Below are positions 1-7,510 of a DNA stretch of 10,108 bases, one piece after another (position 1 is the first letter of the stretch; each line of letters starts with the position of its first letter). The notes under the pieces were generated by a model. The model saw only the letters and a list, made by a program, of their open reading frames with translations, was not told the origin of the DNA and did no database searches. The position numbers and the translations under genes were made by a program. This DNA is from Gammaproteobacteria bacterium. Lineage in GTDB: Bacteria > Pseudomonadota > Gammaproteobacteria > Coxiellales > Coxiellaceae. Location of the stretch: the NCBI GenBank assembly GCA_022600315.1, contig JAHZKQ010000077.1, positions 1 to 10,108 of the forward strand. Reading direction: 5' to 3'.

Positions 1-59
1 CACGTGCGCCGCTTTGTTTATGAATTAATGCGCGGGCAATATTTTGTTTATTTGTGTGA
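1..59 (+). repeat. Direct repeat copy 1 inside GT2 gene
   Basis: These 59 bases are identical to 706-764, offset by 705 bases (235 codons, in frame). The repeat may extend left beyond the window. Past base 59 the copies diverge, first by three silent T/C changes in the DDD codons, while gapless protein similarity continues to base 135. Confidence 0.95.
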
Positions 60-1599
60 TGATGATTATTGGTCGGATAGCACATTACTAGAGCAGAAAA
101 TACATGCTCTCAGAGTGCACAATAATATAGCGATGAAGATAAAGTATTGGCAAAAAATGATAATTTTTTCAAAAAATAGAAATCTTTTGAAGTTGAAATT
201 TCTTAAGCATCCTATATGGCATTATATATCAAACCTCACAAAGTACAATCACAGGTTAAAGCAAAAACTTTGGCGGGTGATTGAGAAGCTATTTACTAAT
301 CCGCATACTTTCTGGAAAACTTCTAATCAAATTGTTAGTTGGTTGTTGGAGGTATTCTTTTTTGCTAGTAAGGGAGTACTTATTACTAATGTTGAGCTGC
401 AAAAATTATTGGATGCTCGTGTTAGATATTCTAAAAAAGAAAATTTTCTTGTTAGAGAAAAGGAGCTATTATTATCGAAAGGTACCCCATTAGTGAGTGT
501 GTTAATTTGCACTTATAACCGTAGTCAGTTATTAAAGCGTGCGATTAATAGTGTATTGGCTCAAGATTTTGTTGATTTTGAATTAATTGTGATTGACGAT
601 TGTTCTAGAGATGATACCCCTGATGTGATGAGTACTTTTAATGACCCGCGGATTCGCTATATTCGTAATGGTACCAACATGGCTGCTACACAGGGTGATC
701 GAGTACACGTGCGCCGCTTTGTTTATGAATTAATGCGCGGGCAATATTTTGTTTATTTGTGTGACGACGACTATTGGCCGAGTACCACACTTTTAAATCG
801 ACAAATAGAGGCTTTCAATACTCACGATAATGTAGCAATGGTTATTGGTGGTCAGTTATCTCACTTTGTAAATTCCAATACAGATCCCGGACCGGATTTG
901 GAAAAAATTTCTTATGTTGACTATAAAGACCTCTATGTCACTAAGCTTCCGGAAAAGACTTTTTTTGTCAAAGCCTTGTATGGTGAAAGAAACTTCATGA
1001 GCTCTGAAGAGTTCCTCAAGTTATTTGCAGAGAATCCGTTGGCAAGAAATTTAGTGGTGGGTGCGACACTATATTCTAAAAAGTACTTTATAGCAGCAGG
1101 TGCGATGGCGAAGAAGACAGGTTCTAAGTGGCAAGCCGGTTATGAATTTTTATTGGGGCCGGCTTGTTATGGTAATGTAGTATATCTTGATGAACCGCTG
1201 ATAGTAACATATATGACATCAAATAATGCCAGTTTTCAAAGAACTCAACTGGAGCACTATTTAGATTCTATTGTTAGTATTAAGCGAGCCTTTCAGCAGC
1301 CTTTAAAAAATCAAGCGTTGCAGTTCAAAAGGGGTGCTTTAAAGAAAATAAAAATCACTACAATCCGAATGGTTACTCGATCTTTTTTAGGTAATACATT
1401 GTCATATAAGATGCATGGTTGGCTAACGCACTGTGATGAAAAAAATGTTTCAAAAGCCGTGCGTAGCAGACATGCGGTTATTCAATATCTAATAAATGGC
1501 ATACGGCCTGATGCTGATGATTTAAGGCGTTTATTCTTAATTGTCTTACCTTCTGCAGTTTTACAGAAAATGTCAGCTAAGGGAATAAAAATTCTGTGA
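1..1599 (+). CDS. Glycosyltransferase family 2 protein with a duplicated GT-A half-module (5' end outside window)
   Basis: The frame is open from base 1, so the true start lies upstream; the GTG at base 4 is internal because the same HVRRF residues occur mid-protein in the second module. Bases 1-135 encode the back half of a GT2 nucleotide-binding fold ending in a DDDYW metal-binding (DxD-type) motif at 58-72. Bases 136-480 encode an unrecognised Lys- and aromatic-rich stretch. A full GT2 module begins at 481: strand motif VSVLICTYNR (493-522), IDDCS (592-606), and a second DDDYW (763-777), followed by a region with GYEFLLGPACYG that resembles the GT2 acceptor-side half. GT2 enzymes transfer sugars from nucleotide-sugars at the cytoplasmic face; donor and acceptor are not predictable here. 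There is no transmembrane segment. Sure of GT2 for the second module; the status of the first (functional, or a recombination relic) is open. Confidence 0.85.
   Translation, partial: HVRRFVYELMRGQYFVYLCDDDYWSDSTLLEQKIHALRVHNNIAMKIKYWQKMIIFSKNRNLLKLKFLKHPIWHYISNLTKYNHRLKQKLWRVIEKLFTNPHTFWKTSNQIVSWLLEVFFFASKGVLITNVELQKLLDARVRYSKKENFLVREKELLLSKGTPLVSVLICTYNRSQLLKRAINSVLAQDFVDFELIVIDDCSRDDTPDVMSTFNDPRIRYIRNGTNMAATQGDRVHVRRFVYELMRGQYFVYLCDDDYWPSTTLLNRQIEAFNTHDNVAMVIGGQLSHFVNSNTDPGPDLEKISYVDYKDLYVTKLPEKTFFVKALYGERNFMSSEEFLKLFAENPLARNLVVGATLYSKKYFIAAGAMAKKTGSKWQAGYEFLLGPACYGNVVYLDEPLIVTYMTSNNASFQRTQLEHYLDSIVSIKRAFQQPLKNQALQFKRGALKKIKITTIRMVTRSFLGNTLSYKMHGWLTHCDEKNVSKAVRSRHAVIQYLINGIRPDADDLRRLFLIVLPSAVLQKMSAKGIKIL
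706..764 (+). repeat. Direct repeat copy 2 inside GT2 gene
   Basis: This is the second copy of the 59-base exact repeat, encoding the segment just before the DDDYW motif of the complete GT2 module. Gapless protein similarity with copy 1 continues to about base 840 and then ends. Confidence 0.95.
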
Positions 1600-1689
1600 C
1601 TTGATGAATAATAAGCACTAGTTTGCTACCAAATTTTAGGCTAGAATTCCCTGTAGTTTAGGCGCAGGTTCTTATGCAAGGAGCATCTC
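1600..1689 (+). promoter_or_regulatory. Intergenic leader of the E1 operon with a possible -10 and a clear RBS
   Basis: The 90-base gap holds a TAGAAT at 1642-1647 that could be a -10 box, but no convincing -35 lies 16-18 bases upstream, so a promoter here is tentative. AAGGAG at 1678-1683 lies six bases before the GTG at 1690 and decides that start. No hairpin followed by a T-run is visible, so read-through from the glycosyltransferase gene is also possible. Confidence 0.35.
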
Positions 1690-2727
1690 GTGAGTGAGCA
1701 AAAAAATCAACAGTATCGAAGCTTATTATATAAGATTTTGCGGATACGGATGATAGAAGAAGAAATTGCTTATCGCTATCCGCAGGGGAAAATGCGCTGT
1801 CCCACCCATCTTTCTATTGGTCAAGAGGCCGCAGCGGTGATGTTCTGTGAAAATCTAAGGTCAAGTGATTTGGTGGTGAGTACGCATCGCGCGCATGCCC
1901 ATTATCTGGCTAAAGGTGGAAATTTAAATGCTCTAATTGCTGAGCTTTACGGTAAAGCAACGGGTTGCACTTTTGGTCGCGGTGGTTCTATGAACTTAAG
2001 TGATCTTAAAGCGGGTTTTGTTGCCAGTACGGCGATTGTGGGTAATACGGTGCCGATTGGAACGGGTCTAGCATTTTCACAAAAACTTAAGAAAACTGAT
2101 GCAGTTACTGGCGTTTTTCTGGGGGATGCAGCGGTTGAAGAAGGAGCCATTTATGAATCTTTAAATTTTGCCGTGCTTGAAAAGTTACCAGTCATTTTTA
2201 TTTGTGAGAATAATTTATATTCAGTCAATACGCCGATTCAGCTTCGTCAACCATCCAGTCGAGAAATTTATAAGATGGCTGATGGGATTGGAGCTAAAGC
2301 AAAAAAACTCGATGGTAATGATGTGATTGCAAGTTTTGATGCAGTCACGGATATCGTGCAAGATTTACGTCAAAATGGCGGGGTATGGTTTTTGGAATTT
2401 GAGACCTATCGCTATAAAGTGCATTGCGGGCCGGAAGATGATAATGGTGGCAATACGGGTCGGCCAAGATCTGAATTTAATCGTTGGTTAGCACGAGATC
2501 CTGTTAAGCTATTGCAAACCCATTTGTTAGCAGAAAACATTATTACACTTAAAGAGTTTGAGGCTTGGCAAGTCGAGATTAAGCAAGAAGTTGATGGTGC
2601 ATTTATGTTTGCCGAGCAATCTAAATTTCCATTGGCAAAACAATTATCGGATTATGGTTATGCGGATAGCCATGAAAAATGGTTGGCCACTGTGCTTGCC
2701 AAACAACCAGAAGGCGTGGTCGCTTGA
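1690..2727 (+). CDS. Thiamine-diphosphate-dependent dehydrogenase E1 alpha subunit-like protein
   Basis: 345 residues, the usual length of bacterial pyruvate/branched-chain/acetoin dehydrogenase E1 alpha subunits. The ThDP-Mg motif is visible as GDAAVEEG (residues 145-152) closing with ENN (173-175), against the usual GDG...NN. The active-site loop, normally YRYHGHS, reads YRYKVHCGPEDDN (240-252); His245 aligns with the conserved second His, but the following Ser-rich phosphorylation-type loop is replaced by a CGPEDDN stretch. E1 alpha/beta tetramers decarboxylate a 2-oxo acid on ThDP and pass the acyl group to a lipoyl E2. No E2 or E3 gene is present here, and the neighbours are glycan genes, so a role in sugar modification is more likely than central metabolism (inference). 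The start is a GTG with AAGGAG six bases upstream. The stop overlaps the beta-subunit start. Confidence 0.9.
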   Translation: MSEQKNQQYRSLLYKILRIRMIEEEIAYRYPQGKMRCPTHLSIGQEAAAVMFCENLRSSDLVVSTHRAHAHYLAKGGNLNALIAELYGKATGCTFGRGGSMNLSDLKAGFVASTAIVGNTVPIGTGLAFSQKLKKTDAVTGVFLGDAAVEEGAIYESLNFAVLEKLPVIFICENNLYSVNTPIQLRQPSSREIYKMADGIGAKAKKLDGNDVIASFDAVTDIVQDLRQNGGVWFLEFETYRYKVHCGPEDDNGGNTGRPRSEFNRWLARDPVKLLQTHLLAENIITLKEFEAWQVEIKQEVDGAFMFAEQSKFPLAKQLSDYGYADSHEKWLATVLAKQPEGVVA

Positions 2728-3782
2728 GTGAGAAATTTATTAATTTAGTGAATGCTGCCTTTAGAAAAGCCATGCAACTTGACGATAAGGTGTTGTGTTA
2801 TGGGTTGGGGATGAATGATTGTGGACGTATTTTTGGTAGTTCAAAAGGTTTAGTGGAAGAGTTTGGTCCACAGAGAATTTTCGATATGCCCACCGCAGAA
2901 AATGCCATGACAGGTGTTGGCGTCGGATTAGCCATCGACGGTTTTCGACCGATTTTATCGCATTGTCGGTTGGATTTTATGTTGTTATCGATGGATCAAA
3001 TCATTAATAGCGCGGCCAAGTGGCACAGTTTATTTGCCGGCACAATGACGGTGCCTTTAACAATTCGAGCGATTATTGGTCGAGGTTGGGGGCAGGGGCC
3101 TACGCATTGTCAAAGCCTGCAATCGTGTTTTGCACAAATACCTGGTTTAAAGGTTGTCATGCCATCGTTAGCAGAAGATGTGTATGGCCTATTATTATCG
3201 AGTATTTTTGATGATAATCCAGTAATATTTTTAGAGCATCGCTGGTTACATAATATTAATGTTAATCCCGCGGATCGTCCTTACAAGCACGTACCGTTAG
3301 GCAAGGCCAGAATTGTTACTGAAGGTTCAGATATTACGGTAACAGCCATGTCGAATACCACAGTTGAGGCCTTGCATGCAGTTAAATTTTTAGAAGCTCA
3401 AGGCATTAGTTGTGAACTTATTGATTTAAGAACCATTAAGCCTTTAGACTGGGAAACAATTTTCACTTCAGTAAGAAAAACAGGCAGACTGCTTGCTTTA
3501 GATACCGGTTTTGAAGTTTGTTCGGTTGCGAGTGAAATTATTGCTAAAGTTAGTATGGAATGTTTTGCTGATCTTAAAGCACCGCCGAAACGTTTGGCGA
3601 TGCCGGATGCGCCGATATTAACTTCTGCCCCATTGGCAACGCCGCTGTATGCTTATGGGGATGATATTGCCAAGTTTATTTGTGAAATGTTGCAGGAAGA
3701 TATTAATACTGAGTTATTAACTCAAGAGCGGGATAAATACCCCAGGGATGTGCCGGGTGATTGGTTTCAAGGGCCTTTTTAA
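2724..3782 (+). CDS. Thiamine-diphosphate-dependent dehydrogenase E1 beta subunit-like protein
   Basis: 352 residues from the TTG at 2724, which shares TTGA with the alpha stop; AGAAGG at 2709-2714 is a well-placed RBS. An in-frame ATG at 2679 would add 15 residues unlike the family's N terminus, so TTG is preferred. Family landmarks in order: N-terminal INLVNAAFRKAM; FDMPTAEN with the expected ThDP-activating Glu59; GVGVGLAIDGFRP; DFMLLSMDQIINSAAKWH; GPTHCQSLQS with active-site His128 (usual form THSQS); PGLKVVMPS; NPVIFLEH; and a C-terminal transketolase domain with IDLRTIKPLD. It pairs with the alpha subunit to form the heterotetramer with the ThDP site at the interface. The overlap implies translational coupling and equal stoichiometry. 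The substrate is not predictable; the core residues look intact. Confidence 0.9.
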   Translation: MSEKFINLVNAAFRKAMQLDDKVLCYGLGMNDCGRIFGSSKGLVEEFGPQRIFDMPTAENAMTGVGVGLAIDGFRPILSHCRLDFMLLSMDQIINSAAKWHSLFAGTMTVPLTIRAIIGRGWGQGPTHCQSLQSCFAQIPGLKVVMPSLAEDVYGLLLSSIFDDNPVIFLEHRWLHNINVNPADRPYKHVPLGKARIVTEGSDITVTAMSNTTVEALHAVKFLEAQGISCELIDLRTIKPLDWETIFTSVRKTGRLLALDTGFEVCSVASEIIAKVSMECFADLKAPPKRLAMPDAPILTSAPLATPLYAYGDDIAKFICEMLQEDINTELLTQERDKYPRDVPGDWFQGPF

Positions 3783-5193
3783 TTTATGCCGGGAATATGT
3801 ATTTAAGCTTAAGTCTTGGCGTTCCGGTTTATCTGATGCCGCGTTTGCGTTTGATTTCAAAATCATGGATTACATTCGTAAGCCACATCGGCAAATTTAT
3901 AATGACTTTTTAATGAAGCTATCTGCCTGGCGGTTACGATTATTTGCCGCTAAAACTGTGCCAGAAAAATATTTGGCACTGGGTCGAAACACTTGGATGC
4001 AGGGTAAGCATAAAAAAGCTTTGCGTCATTTTCGAATTGGAGAAGCCGTCAGAAAAAAACTAGTGGTGAAGTACCATTGGCAGGATAAAAATTTTATTAT
4101 GCTGCCAAGAAATTGCGCGCATGTGATTGGTTTAATGGGGCACTTGGATGGATTTATTAAACGTAAAATTCTTAATCAAGACTCCCGGACCTATTATTTA
4201 TTAGCACCTAAAAACGAAATCGTTAATCAATGTTTTTTAGAGTATTGGTCGTCATATATTAAGATTATTACTGATCAAGATGAAATTAATACCTTGGCAA
4301 AATATGAGCCAGCCTTTACGGTTAATTGGAATTGGGCTATTTTAGAAAATGATCGTATGTTGCATGTTCATCATGCCCTGGCAAAGGCGCAAAAACGTTG
4401 GTACAGCGAGAATCGAGCACCCCTATTAAAACTAACTGCTGAGCATCAAGCATTATTAGTAAACCAAAAACAAGCTTGGGGGATGCAAGATGATGATTGG
4501 TTTGTCTGTTTGCATGTGCGTTCGGCAGGTTACTATCAAAAGCAAGATGGTAATACCCAAGAATTTCGTAATACAGCGATCAGTGATTATTATCCATTAA
4601 TTGATGCTATAACGGCAGAAGGTGGCTGGGTAATGCGTATGGGAGATGCGAGCACTGAACTGTTAGATAAGGCTCAGCTAAAATATCCGCAACGGGTGAT
4701 TGATTACGCACATTCTGCCGAGCGTTCAGTCGTCTTAGATGTAGTATTGTCAGCATCTTGTCGATTGTTTATTAGCTCGCCATCGGGTTTGCATTTGGTA
4801 GCGAAAGCATTTGGTCGGCCGGCCTTTTATATAAATTTTCCTTTATATAGAGGTTTTCCGCATGATCCCAATAGTATTTTTATTCCGCCATTTTATTATT
4901 CAAAGGCTAAAAAACGCCAGCTTAAGCTTAAAGAAATATTGGCTTCAAATTTAGTGCATGCGGATCATCAATGCCATTTGGATCGGTCTCAAGTTGCCAT
5001 CCAGCCGGTGTCTCCTGAGGATATTGTTCTGGCAGCTAGAGAAGTTCTCAGTGTTATTGAGCATGATAATTTTATATTAAATGATGGTAGTGGGGTTGTA
5101 GAATTTGATCATTTTAATCAAAAATATGCCACATTTATTAATGGCCGTATTAGTCAGGTATTTTTAGCAAAGCACTCGGCGATATTAGACTAA
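3748..5193 (+). CDS. TIGR04372-type putative glycosyltransferase
   Basis: 481 residues. The C-terminal half carries the hallmarks I associate with the TIGR04372 glycosyltransferase family: FVCLHVRSAGYY (252-263), RNTAISDYYPLI (274-285), GGWVMRMGD (292-300), VIDYAHSAERS, and a SPSGLH (about residue 350) next to a FGRPAFYINFP segment. The HxR plus RNxxxxxY arrangement recalls GT-B fucosyltransferase-like folds. The N-terminal part holds a TPR-like helix pair (YLALGRNTWMQGKHKKALRHF). These proteins occur in surface-glycan clusters; donor and acceptor are unknown. The start is uncertain: ATG 3748 lies 35 bases inside the beta-subunit gene and has poor RBS spacing, whereas GTG 3757 has AGGGA eight bases upstream and would remove three residues. 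Either way the gene overlaps its neighbour, indicating coupled translation. Confidence 0.85.
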   Translation: MCRVIGFKGLFNLCREYVFKLKSWRSGLSDAAFAFDFKIMDYIRKPHRQIYNDFLMKLSAWRLRLFAAKTVPEKYLALGRNTWMQGKHKKALRHFRIGEAVRKKLVVKYHWQDKNFIMLPRNCAHVIGLMGHLDGFIKRKILNQDSRTYYLLAPKNEIVNQCFLEYWSSYIKIITDQDEINTLAKYEPAFTVNWNWAILENDRMLHVHHALAKAQKRWYSENRAPLLKLTAEHQALLVNQKQAWGMQDDDWFVCLHVRSAGYYQKQDGNTQEFRNTAISDYYPLIDAITAEGGWVMRMGDASTELLDKAQLKYPQRVIDYAHSAERSVVLDVVLSASCRLFISSPSGLHLVAKAFGRPAFYINFPLYRGFPHDPNSIFIPPFYYSKAKKRQLKLKEILASNLVHADHQCHLDRSQVAIQPVSPEDIVLAAREVLSVIEHDNFILNDGSGVVEFDHFNQKYATFINGRISQVFLAKHSAILD

Positions 5194-5196
5194 TCT

Positions 5197-5202
5197 AAGG
5201 AG
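5197..5202 (+). promoter_or_regulatory. Ribosome binding site of the GT2-like gene
   Basis: AAGGAG lies within the 15-base gap after the preceding stop, six bases before the ATG at 5209. It fixes that start and shows the gene is translated from the same message as its upstream neighbour. Confidence 0.85.
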
Positions 5203-5208
5203 AATGTA

Positions 5209-6297
5209 ATGACAATTTCGCCATGTAAGCTTGAAATACTTATTCCCAGCTTTAATCGGCCGCAAAAGCTTTATCATTTGCTAACGACAGGTATTGATCT
5301 TGCCATCCCTAATACGCGGTTTGTAGTTTTAGATGATGGCTCAACTAAATATGAGCAAGTGGCAGACTTTGGAATGTTATCAACCGAGGAAGTTTGCCAG
5401 CACTTTGATTCCAAAGTAGTGCGTTATATTAGAAGCGAATCTAATCTTGGCCTACCAGCCATGTTGAAGAAATACTATCAGAACAATTGCCATGCTAAGT
5501 ATACACTGTTGGTCAATGATAAAGATGAGTTTATTAATGCCGAACCAATTAAAAGGGCAATGCTTAAATTAGATAACGATGCAAACATTAGTGTAGTGCA
5601 AATTCCGTTAAGGCAGCATGATATTGAGGCAGATGACCGACCTTTATTATTTAATTACTCGCGTATGGCGGGTTCAGAGTATATTGAGCAATATATTAGC
5701 GATACTAATTTACAGCATTGTGGTGGATATGGAATATATCGGGTCAGTGCAGTACGTAAAGTGGCTGTGCCACGTCCTTTGAATTTGCGTGGCTACGGCT
5801 TAGAAGATGCCTTTGGTTTTGATATTGATTATTTAATGATGGTGGCGACAACCGGGGATGTAGATTTTGAATCCGAAGCGCATATTAGGCGTAGTATTGT
5901 TGGAGGTTTAACAGAGAAATATCCGTTAACGTTTGCTTACTGTTATTATCAATATGCCAAGAGAATTATGCGTGAACTATTAGCTGCAAATTTCATTAAA
6001 GAATTGACTGCAAAAAAATATATTGCCTGGTGGATTTTATTAATGCTGCGTGGCTTGGTGGTTGTTTATCAACCTTCACCAAGTCGTGAAGAAGTCGATA
6101 CTAGTCGTATACAAACACATCTTCAAATGCCAATCTTAATTTATTTGCTTAAGCAGTTGATAGTTTATCGTATCTGGCCAAATAAAGAGATGCAAAAATT
6201 GTTTGAAATATATCTGGCCGCCCGACACCCTGGAGCATTTAGTTTTCTGTCTGTCATCAAGAAAATTGGCAATAAAGCAAAAAGAGTGTTTGCTTAA
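5209..6297 (+). CDS. Glycosyltransferase family 2-like protein
   Basis: 362 residues. The N terminus has a GT-A nucleotide-binding layout: LEILIPSFNRPQKL (8-21), VVLDDGS (39-45), VRYIRSESNLGLPAM (71-85), then TLLVNDKDEF (99-108) where GT2 enzymes normally carry the DxD metal-binding motif. NDKDE is a looser version, so catalysis with the usual metal ligand is plausible but not certain. A GYGLEDAFGFDIDYLM stretch follows where the ED-type catalytic-base region would sit. The WWILLMLRGLVVVY segment near residue 265-280 is hydrophobic but short, and the C terminus is basic (KKIGNKAKRVF), which suggests peripheral membrane association (inference). It is the last gene of the plus-strand operon and meets the minus-strand sulfotransferase-like gene tail to tail. 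Sugar specificity is unknown. Confidence 0.8.
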   Translation: MTISPCKLEILIPSFNRPQKLYHLLTTGIDLAIPNTRFVVLDDGSTKYEQVADFGMLSTEEVCQHFDSKVVRYIRSESNLGLPAMLKKYYQNNCHAKYTLLVNDKDEFINAEPIKRAMLKLDNDANISVVQIPLRQHDIEADDRPLLFNYSRMAGSEYIEQYISDTNLQHCGGYGIYRVSAVRKVAVPRPLNLRGYGLEDAFGFDIDYLMMVATTGDVDFESEAHIRRSIVGGLTEKYPLTFAYCYYQYAKRIMRELLAANFIKELTAKKYIAWWILLMLRGLVVVYQPSPSREEVDTSRIQTHLQMPILIYLLKQLIVYRIWPNKEMQKLFEIYLAARHPGAFSFLSVIKKIGNKAKRVFA

Positions 6298-7448
6298 GTT
6301 TTCTGGTGCTTTGATTTTAGAAAAAATTGCTGGAAAAACCGCTTGATTTTTCCTGATAGTTTGGGCGCTATGTTAGTTGGAGTTGACGGTTGTTGTTTTA
6401 ATGACTCACTTAAATTGACAACAATATGGTGTAATTCAGTGAGTGAGTTCAACAGTGGAATAACGACTTCTTTTCTCATGTTTTCTAATGAAAGTTCATA
6501 TTCGTCTTGGCTAGAATTTTCTTTGGATGAGTGTAGTGCATTAATAAATAATTCGGCTGTTTTTTTATCAAAAAATGCATTGGCAATACGCTTTTCTTTA
6601 GTAAGGTTGTCATTAAGTATTTGACTGATTGTTTCTTGAGATAAAATACTTTTTTGTTTTGGATTATCTTTGTATTGTAGTACATAATTCATTAAGAGTT
6701 GTATTTTTTCACGTGCTTGCACAGGATTTTTTATGCTGGCATTGATATATCGACAAAGTTCTATGTATGATTCAGGTATAGGGCTATTGATATTTTCTAA
6801 TGGCATTGTTAAGTCATCAAGCTTAATATCTGTAAGCTTTGCAAAATCATTGATAATGCTGTTATCGTGCAATAAACTTTTTAAATAAGGGCGTAAAATA
6901 AACTTATTTTTACCGAAATATTTTACGATTTTTTGATATAGCTCATCAGCATGTATGCGGGCTTTATATTCTCGATTGCTTGCAAGGAAAGTGTGCGGCA
7001 ATTCATAGAATCCTGTTTTTATTGACTGGTTGTAAATGGATTCTGCAAATTGTACAGGACATCGATGATAGATAATTAGCTCCATATCAAATTCTTTAAC
7101 GGCCGTATAAAAGCTTTCGAATTGATAATGCATCACCCAAGAAAAGGCTTCGCCACTTAAAATGACGGTTTTAGGATTGTGGGTGTTGATTTGAGCTTTC
7201 AATTCATCCCATGGCGCACGTTTATTTAATATGGCAGTATCAACATCGCCAGGTTCTGGATGAGTTAATAATGAATCTGCAATCCAGTTATGATTGGTGT
7301 CGAGCTCATGCGAGAAGATATCGGCATATAATATGTTTTGTTTCAGTAATAGGGCGCGGTTATGAAATAGAAAATACTGTAAGGCTGTACTGCCTGTTTT
7401 GCTCCATCCTGCATGTAATATCACCTTGGTCATTTTTTTATTGGGCAT
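6294..7448 (-). CDS. Sulfotransferase-like P-loop protein
   Basis: 384 residues. The N-terminal motif LHAGWSKTGSTALQYFL (11-27) matches the 5'-phosphosulfate-binding loop of PAPS-dependent sulfotransferases (typically KTGTT), with Lys17 as the expected phosphate ligand. VILSGEAFSW (95-104) and IIYHRCPVQFAESIYNQ (125-141) match the following strand and the 3'-phosphate site, with Arg129 and Ser137 in the usual spacing. Such enzymes move sulfate from PAPS to a hydroxyl on sugars or other acceptors; here a glycan acceptor is inferred from the neighbours. The C-terminal third is family-unlike, Ser/Gln-rich and ends in a basic tail (GKIKRFFQQFFLKSK) that may touch the membrane. The ATG at 7448 is preferred over an internal ATG five codons later because an AAGAGA-type RBS sits just upstream only of the first. 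No PAPS-synthesis genes are in the window. Confidence 0.75.
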   Translation of the reverse strand: MPNKKMTKVILHAGWSKTGSTALQYFLFHNRALLLKQNILYADIFSHELDTNHNWIADSLLTHPEPGDVDTAILNKRAPWDELKAQINTHNPKTVILSGEAFSWVMHYQFESFYTAVKEFDMELIIYHRCPVQFAESIYNQSIKTGFYELPHTFLASNREYKARIHADELYQKIVKYFGKNKFILRPYLKSLLHDNSIINDFAKLTDIKLDDLTMPLENINSPIPESYIELCRYINASIKNPVQAREKIQLLMNYVLQYKDNPKQKSILSQETISQILNDNLTKEKRIANAFFDKKTAELFINALHSSKENSSQDEYELSLENMRKEVVIPLLNSLTELHHIVVNLSESLKQQPSTPTNIAPKLSGKIKRFFQQFFLKSKHQKT

Positions 7449-7481
7449 AATCTCTTTTGCGATTAATTTCGATTGACTGGC

Positions 7482-7510
7482 ATTCTACGTTTAAATGGCC
7501 ATAGGGTCTA
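7482..7510 (-). promoter_or_regulatory. Candidate promoter of the sulfotransferase-like gene
   Basis: On the minus strand, TAGACC (7505-7510) and TAGAAT (7482-7487) are separated by 17 bases and match the sigma-70 consensus at 4/6 and 5/6 positions. The start codon lies about 33 bases downstream of the -10. It was found by eye, and random AT-rich DNA can produce such matches. Confidence 0.4.

Noticed and set aside
281..512. Short open frames on both strands inside the GT2 spacer
   Set aside because: No RBS, no recognisable product, and they lie wholly within the long glycosyltransferase frame.
1..764. Insertion sequence or transposon ends explaining the 59-base repeat
   Set aside because: The repeat is direct, coding and in frame; no transposase, inverted termini or target duplication is visible.
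1600..1689. Rho-independent terminator after the first gene
   Set aside because: Only short CTAG and CCTG/CAGG pairs are present, without a stable stem or T-run.
2679..2723. Upstream ATG start for the E1 beta subunit
   Set aside because: The extra residues (MVGHCACQ...) are unlike E1 beta N termini and the region codes for E1 alpha in another frame; the TTG at 2724 has a better RBS and fits the family.
6003..6068. Transmembrane helix in the GT2-like protein (WWILLMLRGLVVVY)
   Set aside because: It is too short and interrupted by Arg; more likely a buried or membrane-touching helix.
6343..6685. Short open frames on both strands within the sulfotransferase-like gene
   Set aside because: They are out-of-frame shadows of the real minus-strand gene, with no RBS or domain.
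7211..7450. 79-codon plus-strand frame opposite the sulfotransferase N terminus
   Set aside because: It lies antisense to the conserved P-loop region, with no RBS and a residue composition typical of an antisense shadow.
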